A stretch of DNA of 64,000 nucleotides, taken from Billgrantia zhangzhouensis. Lineage in GTDB: Bacteria > Pseudomonadota > Gammaproteobacteria > Pseudomonadales > Halomonadaceae. The number at the start of each line of letters is the position of its first letter. Position 1 is the stretch's first letter. A program made the translations under genes and the position numbers. The notes under the pieces are model-generated. The model did no database searches and had not been told where the DNA came from. It saw only the letters and a list, made by a program, of their open reading frames with translations. This document shows, piece after piece, positions 58,586-64,000 of this stretch. Where the stretch lies: assembly GCF_021404465.1 (NCBI RefSeq), contig NZ_JABFTT010000002.1, forward strand, positions 186,001 through 250,000, written 5' to 3'.

Positions 58586-59218
58586 ATGCCCACCAATACC
58601 GATCAGCAGGCCGCCCTGCGCATCGCCTCGGGGCGCAAGCCGTTCGTCGAGCCGCTGCGCCTGGGTGAGCGGCTCAAGGAAATCCGCCTGGCCAATCAGT
58701 GGACGCTGGAAGACGTCAGTCAACGCACCGGGCTGGCCCGGTCCACGCTGTCAAAGATCGAGAACGATCAGATATCGCCCACGTTTACCGCCGTGCAGAA
58801 ACTGATCAACGGCCTGGGCATCGACCTGCCGCAGTTGCTTACGCCGCCGAAGGTCCAGCCGCGCACCATGGGGCGCCGAGACCTGACGCGGCGTGGCGAA
58901 GGCCAGCTCCACCCTACCCCCACCTATGAGCACGAACTGCTCAGCTGTGAACTGGCCCAGAAGCGCATGATTCCGTTCAAGACCATCGTGCGGGCGCGCA
59001 GCTTTGATGAGTTCAGTGAATGGGTGCGCCACGATGGAGAAGAATTCCTGATGGTGCTGGAGGGCGAGATCCAGCTCTACACCGAATTCTACGAGCCGCT
59101 GCAGCTGTCACGTGGCGATAGCATCTATTTCGACAGCGACATGGGCCACGCGCTGGTCTCGGTCAGCGACGACGACGCCGTGGTGCTTTCGGTCTGCACC
59201 CGTGGCGACAACGCATGA
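58586..59218 (+). CDS. XRE-family transcriptional regulator with C-terminal cupin domain
   Basis: 210 residues. An N-terminal helix-turn-helix (GERLKEIRLANQWTLEDVSQRTGLARSTLSKIENDQISPTFTAVQKL) joins a C-terminal cupin (EFLMVLEGEIQLYTEFYEPLQLSRGDSIYFDSDMGHALVS), a common one-component sensor design for small metabolites. ATG 58586 has no good ribosome-binding site; GTG 58574 is an alternative. The perfect palindrome just upstream may be its operator. Neither ligand nor regulon can be told; the upstream deacetylase gene is a candidate target. Confidence 0.88.
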   Translation: MPTNTDQQAALRIASGRKPFVEPLRLGERLKEIRLANQWTLEDVSQRTGLARSTLSKIENDQISPTFTAVQKLINGLGIDLPQLLTPPKVQPRTMGRRDLTRRGEGQLHPTPTYEHELLSCELAQKRMIPFKTIVRARSFDEFSEWVRHDGEEFLMVLEGEIQLYTEFYEPLQLSRGDSIYFDSDMGHALVSVSDDDAVVLSVCTRGDNA

Positions 59219-59278
59219 GTCGATGCAGGCGAACGCCATTTTGTTATCCTGAGGCAACCTGAACCAGGAGCCAACGTC

Positions 59279-59599
59279 ATGCAGCATCTCGACGACGCCA
59301 CACGCACCCAGCTCGAGGCGGCCGCCTTCCGTCGCCTGCTCCAGCATCTGGATGCCAACAAGGACGTGCAGAACATCGACCTGATGATCCTCGCCGATTT
59401 CTGCCGCAACTGTCTTTCCAAGTGGCTGGTGGTCGCCGCCACCGAGCACGGCGCTGAACTCGACTACGAAGCGGCACGTGAATACGTCTACGGTATGCCG
59501 TACGCCGAGTGGAAGGAGAAATACCAGCAGGAGGCCACGCCGGAGCAGCAGGCTGCCTTCGAGGCCAGGCAGGCGCGCAGTCAGGAAGCGCAATCATGA
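59279..59599 (+). CDS. DUF1244 family protein
   Basis: 106 residues, DUF1244 family. The core AAAFRRLLQHLDANKDVQNIDLMILADFCRNCLSKWL and EYVYGMPYAEWKEKYQ are the family pattern; the rest is a charged tail. Structure in homologues is helical; function is unknown. It overlaps moaB by 4 bases (ATGA), so it may be co-expressed with molybdenum cofactor genes. AGGAG precedes ATG. Confidence 0.88.
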   Translation: MQHLDDATRTQLEAAAFRRLLQHLDANKDVQNIDLMILADFCRNCLSKWLVVAATEHGAELDYEAAREYVYGMPYAEWKEKYQQEATPEQQAAFEARQARSQEAQS

Positions 59600-60117
59600 G
59601 TGAGGCGATGATACCGCTGCGGATCGCGGTGCTGACTGTTTCCGATACGCGCGATTTCAATAGCGATCGCAGCGGCGCCCTGCTGGCCGAGCGCCTCGCC
59701 GGGGCCGGACATCAGCTGGCCGAACGTCGCATCGTCATCGACGACGTCTACCGCATTCGTGCGGTGGTATCCGAGTGGATCGCCGACCCCGAAGTCCAGG
59801 TGATCCTGACCACCGGCGGGACCGGTTTCACCGGCCGGGACTCCACGCCAGAAGCGGTGTCGGTATTGCTCGACAAGCGCATCGAAGGTTTTGGCGAGCA
59901 ATTCCGCCAGCTCTCCTGGCAGGAGATCGGCAGCTCGACTATCCAGAGCCGCTGTCTCGGCGGCCTGGCCAATGCCACCGCGATCTTCTGCCTGCCGGGC
60001 TCGAGCGGCGCCTGCCGCACGGCCTGGGATGGGCTGCTTCTCGAACAGCTAGATAGCCGCCACAAGCCGTGCAACTTCGCCAACCTGGTCATCCCCGAAC
60101 GAGGCCAGCATGTCTGA
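59596..60117 (+). CDS. moaB: Molybdenum cofactor biosynthesis protein MoaB
   Basis: 173 residues of the MogA/MoaB family, which adenylylate molybdopterin or have an uncertain role in E. coli. Signature: VLTVSDTRDFNSDRSGALLAERL, VILTTGGTGFTGRDSTPEAV and FCLPGSSGACRTAW. ATG 59596 is chosen because it overlaps the DUF1244 stop and follows AGGAAG. moeA starts 8 bases inside its end. Confidence 0.93.
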   Translation: MSEAMIPLRIAVLTVSDTRDFNSDRSGALLAERLAGAGHQLAERRIVIDDVYRIRAVVSEWIADPEVQVILTTGGTGFTGRDSTPEAVSVLLDKRIEGFGEQFRQLSWQEIGSSTIQSRCLGGLANATAIFCLPGSSGACRTAWDGLLLEQLDSRHKPCNFANLVIPERGQHV

Positions 60118-61318
60118 GCTGCAATCCGTCGAGGCGGCGCTTGCCGCCCTGTTGAAGGACGTCTCCCCCGTCGAGGCGGAAACCGTACCCTGCGAACAGG
60201 CCGGGCGCCGTGTGCTGGCCGATGAAGTCATCGCGCGTCTCGACGTGCCACCATTCGACAACAGCGCCATGGACGGTTATGCCCTGCACCATGAAGATGC
60301 CGGCAAGCGACTGCCCATCGCCCAGCGCGTCGCCGCGGGGTACGAGCCGCGGCCACTGGCGCGGGGTGCCTGCGCACGTATCTTCACCGGTGCGCCGCTG
60401 CCTCCCGGTGCCGACTGCGTGGTGATGCAGGAGAAAGTCGAAGTGACTGGCGACGCGGCGCTGATACCTCCCCAGGTTCCAGCGGACGCCAATGTGCGCC
60501 ACCGCGGCAACGACGTGGCGGCCGGAAGCGTGCTGCTCGAACGCGGGCAGCGACTGCACGGCGCGGCCCTGGGCCACCTGGCGAGCCAAGGCATCGTCGA
60601 GGTGACGGTACGTCGACGGCCTCGCGTTGCCCTGCTCACCAGCGGTGACGAGATCGTCGAACCGGGCCAGCCGCTTCTCCCGGGCCAGATCTACAACAGC
60701 AACCGTCCCATGCTGAAGGAGCTACTGGAAAGCTTCGGCGCCGATGTGACGTTCGTCGCCTCCATGGCCGACGAGGCCGAGGGCACACGAGCCATGTTGG
60801 CGTTGGCTGCCGAGCAGGCCGATGTGGTAGTGGCCACCGGCGGGGTCAGCGTTGGCGAGGAGGACCATGTCAGAGCCGCCATCGAGGCGATCGGTCGGCT
60901 GGACCTGTGGCGTCTGGCGCTCAAGCCCGGCAAGCCGCTGGCGCTGGGCCGGCTCGATGCCAGCGACGGGCGCGAGGTGCGCTTCGTCGGTCTGCCCGGC
61001 AATCCGGTCTCCAGCTTCGTTGCCGCCTGGCTATTCCTGCGGCCGCTGATGGGCGCCCTGCTCGATTGTCCAGACCTTGCCAGCCTGCCCAGGCTCAGTG
61101 CACGCGCCGATTTTGCCACTCGCACCGGGCCACGACGGCATTACATGCGGGTCAGCCTGGACATGGGTGAGCAGGGCATCACGGCACATGCCTTCGCGGA
61201 TCAGGGCTCGGGAGTGCTCACCACTTGCGTGAGAGCCGATGCGTTGGCAGTGATTCCGGGCGACTCACGCATCGAAGTGGGCGGCACAGTCGAGTGCCTG
61301 TGGCTCAGGGGCGATTGA
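60110..61318 (+). CDS. moeA: Molybdopterin molybdenumtransferase MoeA
   Basis: 402 residues, inserts molybdate into adenylylated molybdopterin. It has PPFDNSAMDGYAL, ARIFTGAPLPPGADCVVMQE, the MoCF-domain VALLTSGDEIV and VVATGGVSVGEEDHV, and GLPGNPVSSFV. All four MoeA subdomains are present. It overlaps moaB by 8 bases. Its last 14 bases overlap acpH on the opposite strand. Confidence 0.96.
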   Translation: MSELQSVEAALAALLKDVSPVEAETVPCEQAGRRVLADEVIARLDVPPFDNSAMDGYALHHEDAGKRLPIAQRVAAGYEPRPLARGACARIFTGAPLPPGADCVVMQEKVEVTGDAALIPPQVPADANVRHRGNDVAAGSVLLERGQRLHGAALGHLASQGIVEVTVRRRPRVALLTSGDEIVEPGQPLLPGQIYNSNRPMLKELLESFGADVTFVASMADEAEGTRAMLALAAEQADVVVATGGVSVGEEDHVRAAIEAIGRLDLWRLALKPGKPLALGRLDASDGREVRFVGLPGNPVSSFVAAWLFLRPLMGALLDCPDLASLPRLSARADFATRTGPRRHYMRVSLDMGEQGITAHAFADQGSGVLTTCVRADALAVIPGDSRIEVGGTVECLWLRGD

Positions 61319-61895
61319 CTCCTTCGCCGTCGGGGGGCACTTCGAGCGCTACGACCACTGCCGCCCACAGCTGGCGGAAGTCGTGCTCCAGGGCGAGGTA
61401 ATCCTCTTCCAGCCAGGGAACCAGCGCGGCCAGGCGATTTGGGCCGGACAAGCGCTGGCCAATCCCGCGCACCGCATCGCAGGTGAAGCCGAAATCGGCG
61501 TAGCGGTGCAGCCAGTCCTGGGCGACCAGGGCCGGAATCATCCGCTCCAGGCGCGCTGGCGCAGGTCGGTGACTCAGCACCCGATAGCTGCGCTGGACCA
61601 GGCGAGACGGCAGTCGATCCAGCGCGAGTTCCCGCGCCACGAAATGATCCCATATCAGATCGAGAGCGATCCCTGCGTAGCGCCGATACTCTTGGGGCGC
61701 ACGTCTGCGTGCCGCGAGTGCCACCGGGTGCGTATCGACGAAGGCGTCGACTCGGCGATGATGACGGATACCGCTGGCCACCTCGGCAGGCCAGGCGGTG
61801 AGGTCGTTCCCCTTCACGCCGTCGGCGATCAGGTTGCCGTAGAGGAAGTCATCGCTTCCGCCGCGGGCAAGCCAGGCATGGGCCAGAAAATTCAT
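61305..61895 (-). CDS. acpH: ACP phosphodiesterase-like protein
   Basis: 196-residue HD-fold-like protein of the acyl carrier protein phosphodiesterase family (DUF479), which removes 4'-phosphopantetheine from ACP. N-terminal MNFLAHAWLARGGSDDFLYGNLIADGVKG and GIRHHRRVDAFVDTHPV, with metal-binding His/Asp, are characteristic. Last gene of the minus-strand tus cluster, 11 bases after tusE. Confidence 0.91.
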   Translation of the reverse strand: MNFLAHAWLARGGSDDFLYGNLIADGVKGNDLTAWPAEVASGIRHHRRVDAFVDTHPVALAARRRAPQEYRRYAGIALDLIWDHFVARELALDRLPSRLVQRSYRVLSHRPAPARLERMIPALVAQDWLHRYADFGFTCDAVRGIGQRLSGPNRLAALVPWLEEDYLALEHDFRQLWAAVVVALEVPPDGEGVNRP

Positions 61896-61906
61896 TGCCT
61901 GGGCCG

Positions 61907-62260
61907 TCAGAGGCAGTTGGCGGGTTTCGGCAGCCCGGCAAGTCGTGCCGCCACCTTGGCGGGGCTGTCGGGAAAGAGCTTCATCAGATGCAGCGAGCGG
62001 CCCTTTTCCGGCCCCAGTGCCTGGCCCACCGCCTTGACCAGCGGTCGCATGGCCGGAGATGTTTCATAGCGTTCATAGAAGTGGCGTATCACCTCGAGCA
62101 CCTCCCAGTGCTCCGCCGTCAGCTCGCGCCCCTCCTCGGCAGCTAGCGCTTCGGCCACGGCCGGGGTCCACTCCGACAGCTCGATGAGATAGCCTTCGGG
62201 GTCGAGGGCGACGTGGCCGTTGCCGGTCTCCAGGTAGCGTGCGATCTCGGAGGAAGCCAT
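61907..62260 (-). CDS. tusE: Sulfur relay protein TusE (DsrC family)
   Basis: 117 residues. Accepts persulfide sulfur from TusD and passes it to MnmA for 2-thiolation of tRNA wobble uridine. DsrC-family pattern DPEGYLIELSEWTPAVAEALA and HLMKLFPDSPAKVAARLAGLPKPANCL in part, with the reactive cysteine next to last (C116). Only the terminal cysteine is present, as in TusE and unlike dissimilatory DsrC. ATG overlaps the tusB stop. Confidence 0.94.
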   Translation of the reverse strand: MASSEIARYLETGNGHVALDPEGYLIELSEWTPAVAEALAAEEGRELTAEHWEVLEVIRHFYERYETSPAMRPLVKAVGQALGPEKGRSLHLMKLFPDSPAKVAARLAGLPKPANCL

Positions 62261-62550
62261 CAGAACCAGCTCACTGTCTTGCCGGCTTCTTCCGTCAGCG
62301 TAACGAAGCCATCCACGTCGACGACCTGCACGCTGGCATCGCACTGTCCCTCGAGACCGCGCGCGCTCAGATCCTCGCGCAGGGCGAACAGGCGACCTTC
62401 TATTGCCTGGAAGTGACGAACCTGGGCTGTCAGCGCCCCCAGAACGCCATCCTCGATCAGCAGCAGCCGATCCACAGCGCCCATGGCAGCGAGTGCGTCA
62501 CGATAGACCAGGCTCGAACTGGGCGGTCGATTGAGAATATGCAGGATCAT
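62260..62550 (-). CDS. tusB: Sulfurtransferase complex subunit TusB
   Basis: 96-residue DsrH/TusB-like subunit of the TusBCD hexamer. MILHILNRPPSSS at the N-terminus and LLLIEDGVLGAL are typical. ATG 62550 has AGAGG at 7 bases; a GTG two codons upstream is also possible. In the tusD-C-B-E order. Confidence 0.88.
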   Translation of the reverse strand: MILHILNRPPSSSLVYRDALAAMGAVDRLLLIEDGVLGALTAQVRHFQAIEGRLFALREDLSARGLEGQCDASVQVVDVDGFVTLTEEAGKTVSWF

Positions 62551-62579
62551 TTGCACCCTCTTGGCAGCGTGACGGCCAG

Positions 62580-62960
62580 TCAGAATGTCAGAACCAGCCG
62601 ATGCCCGGCAATGAGTCGTGGGAGCGAAGCCGCATCGAGTGCGGCGGCGGGCAGAAGCAGGTCCTGCTCGCCGAGCCCGAAGCGCTCGAGCGCCTCTGGA
62701 TCCAGATAGAGCGACTCGATATCGTACATGGCCAGCATGTCCAGCGTGGTCGCCGTACCCTTCTGGCCCAGTGGGCCGACACCTTGTCCCTTGGCCAATG
62801 CCAGTACCCCATCGCTTTGGAACAGCAGGCTTACCGATTGACCGAAAGCGGCAGCCACGAGTGCGGCATCAAGGCCTTCACGCAGCCAACTGCTGCCGTG
62901 TGGAGCATGACGGAGGATGACCAGCAGGTCACCGCTGAAATTGACGGTTGACGACATCAT
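62580..62960 (-). CDS. tusC: Sulfurtransferase complex subunit TusC
   Basis: 126-residue DsrF/TusC subunit. The segment LVILRHAPHGSSWLREGLDAALVAAAFGQSVSLLFQSDGVL and LYLDPEALERFGL match the family. No catalytic cysteine is expected in TusC. It lies 6 bases after tusD and about 30 before tusB, so it is in one transcript. Confidence 0.9.
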   Translation of the reverse strand: MMSSTVNFSGDLLVILRHAPHGSSWLREGLDAALVAAAFGQSVSLLFQSDGVLALAKGQGVGPLGQKGTATTLDMLAMYDIESLYLDPEALERFGLGEQDLLLPAAALDAASLPRLIAGHRLVLTF

Positions 62961-62966
62961 GGATCC

Positions 62967-63359
62967 TCAAGGAGCGAAGGTCACCAAGCGATCGACCTCC
63001 CGCCCCAGGTCGATCAACTGGCCGAGTCCCGTCAGCTCGAAGGGCGGCTCGACGCTGTGTCCCGATTTGCCGTGGCGCTCGGCTTCACGCGAATCGAGCA
63101 GAGCGCGGCGCAGTGCAGCGGCGATACAGACCTGCAACTGTGTGCCGTGCTCGTCGTGCAGGGAGCGCCAAGCGTCGTACAGGTGTGGCTCATCCTGCGG
63201 TGGTGCGGCGAGGCGTGCTGCGTTGTAAACACCATCATGATAGAAGAAAACACACTTCAGACGATGCCCCCTGGCGACCAACGCGGCAGCGAATCGCAGC
63301 GCGGAGTGGGATGCCTGGCTGCTATAGGGGGCGCCCTTGACGAGTAGACCGTAGCGCAT
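62967..63359 (-). CDS. tusD: Sulfurtransferase complex subunit TusD
   Basis: 130-residue DsrE/TusD subunit bearing the catalytic cysteine C78 in GTQLQVCIAAALRR, the same position as in E. coli TusD. The N-terminus MRYGLLVKGAPYSSQASHSALRFA is typical. First gene of the tusDCBE-acpH operon, about 25 bases from the yccA terminator hairpin. Confidence 0.93.
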   Translation of the reverse strand: MRYGLLVKGAPYSSQASHSALRFAAALVARGHRLKCVFFYHDGVYNAARLAAPPQDEPHLYDAWRSLHDEHGTQLQVCIAAALRRALLDSREAERHGKSGHSVEPPFELTGLGQLIDLGREVDRLVTFAP

Positions 63360-63383
63360 GGACCTGCTTGCTCCTCAAACGCA

Positions 63384-63407
63384 CAGGCCCCGCATCGGCG
63401 GGGCCTG
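63384..63407 (-). terminator. Terminator of the yccA-family gene
   Basis: A perfect 10-bp GC-rich stem (CAGGCCCCGC/GCGGGGCCTG) with a 4-base loop, 23 bases past the yccA-like stop. On the minus strand it is followed by GTTTG. Convincing stem, short T-tract. Confidence 0.6.
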
Positions 63408-63430
63408 GAGATTTGCTGACCGGTCCGCTG

Positions 63431-64000
63431 TCAGTCGTTGCTCATGATGCCGAGCAGCGACAGCAGGCTGACGAAGAGATTATAGATCGAAACGTACAGC
63501 GTGATGGTGGCCAGGATGTAGTTGGTCTCGCCGGCGCGATGCACGATTTCGCTGGTCTGATAGAGAATGGCGGCCGAGGCGAACAGCACGAAGCCGGCCG
63601 ATACCATCAGCATCAGAGTGGGGATCTGGAAGATCAGTCCTGCCACCATGGCCAGGATCAGCACGATGGCGCCTGCCAGCAGGAAGTTGCCCAGGAAACT
63701 GAAGTCCTTCTTGGTGACCAGCGCCACGGCGGAAAGACCGATGAAGGTGAGCCCGGTCATGGCCAGGGCGTTCATGATCAGCGCGGCACCGTTGGGCAGG
63801 GCCAGGTAGGCGCTGAGGATCGGGCCGAGGGTGAAGCCCATGAAACCGGTGAAGGCGAAGGTGGCCAACAGGCCGGCAGCCGAGTTGGCTGTCTTGTGCA
63901 CCAGGAACATCAAGCCGTATGCGCCGATGAAGAACACGAAGATGTTCATCCGCTCGACGCCCATGGCCATGGCGGCACCCGCTGTGACGGCGGAGAACAG
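63431..64000 (-). CDS. yccA: Bax inhibitor-1/YccA family membrane protein (partial, start beyond right edge)
   Basis: At least 190 residues of a multi-helix membrane protein, open through the window edge; the N-terminus lies outside. About six helices are visible, with ANSAAGLLATFAFTGFMGFTLGPIL and the C-terminal ATITLYVSIYNLFVSLLSLLG typical of the BI-1/YccA family, which ends with an acidic tail (SND here). E. coli YccA modulates FtsH proteolysis; the neighbour tusE is also beside yccA in E. coli, supporting the symbol. Confidence 0.9.
   Translation of the reverse strand: MFSAVTAGAAMAMGVERMNIFVFFIGAYGLMFLVHKTANSAAGLLATFAFTGFMGFTLGPILSAYLALPNGAALIMNALAMTGLTFIGLSAVALVTKKDFSFLGNFLLAGAIVLILAMVAGLIFQIPTLMLMVSAGFVLFASAAILYQTSEIVHRAGETNYILATITLYVSIYNLFVSLLSLLGIMSND

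Overview
The window is a dense, high-GC stretch of bacterial chromosome. It looks like a moderately halophilic gammaproteobacterium of the Halomonas type (Halomonadaceae). The case rests on a complete ectoine operon (ectA, ectB, ectC), a gammaproteobacterial tol-pal cluster next to ruvCAB, a TusDCBE sulfur relay beside yccA, and gene pairs familiar from pseudomonads and halomonads (ubiG-mupP-yciK, fmdB-aspS, arsC-wrbA-DUF2069). The species call is inference. I saw no rRNA, tRNA, CRISPR array, prophage or insertion sequence, and no gene-free stretch longer than about 300 bases.

Layout. 1-4112: a leucine dehydrogenase-type gene cut by the left edge, acylphosphatase, and a minus-strand operon for a 2-hydroxyacid dehydrogenase, a ribokinase-like kinase and a nucleoside hydrolase. 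4267-14398: a long plus-strand run of fmdB-like, aspS, ruvC, ruvA, ruvB, ybgC, tolQ, tolR, tolA, tolB, pal and cpoB. 14427-19092: yciK-type reductase, then minus-strand mupP and ubiG, then galU and a UDP-glucose dehydrogenase-like gene that lacks the family's catalytic cysteine. 19170-26624: an unknown membrane-anchored coiled-coil protein, tamA, tamB and msrA. 26605-29342: minus-strand carbonic anhydrase, Xaa-Pro dipeptidase and a broken yheT hydrolase. 29517-37277: gorA, the ectoine operon, and a three-gene operon coding for a retropepsin-like lipoprotein, an inactive transglutaminase fused to membrane helices, and an ATP-grasp ligase.

37311-43423: a Zur-type regulator followed by hisI and a yidD with a His/Cys-rich tail, a DJ-1/PfpI protein, a small ribbon-helix-helix protein, sufE, a divergent pair of a tyrosine recombinase and a KfrA-like protein around an AT-rich palindromic region, and nfuA. 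43667-51092: metH, a MATE exporter, and a sulfite reductase with its DUF934 partner behind a good sigma70 promoter. 51173-54625: an Smr protein, a membrane-anchored GGCT-fold protein, arsC, wrbA, DUF2069 and pdxH. 54677-59218: a Pat-type protein acetyltransferase divergent from a histone-deacetylase-family gene, then an XRE-cupin regulator. 59279-64000: DUF1244, moaB, moeA, then minus-strand acpH, tusE, tusB, tusC, tusD and a yccA-family gene cut by the right edge.

Several blocks share themes. Tol-Pal and TamAB act on the outer membrane. EctABC makes the main compatible solute, and the adjacent amidoligase-type operon could also answer envelope or osmotic stress. NfuA, SufE, CysI and Tus handle sulfur and Fe-S chemistry. 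The most unusual items are the catalytically degenerate UDP-glucose dehydrogenase paralogue, the transglutaminase-7TM/ATP-grasp/retropepsin operon, the zur-hisI-yidD cluster, the recombinase/KfrA pair, the acetyltransferase/deacetylase pair, and the internally deleted yheT.
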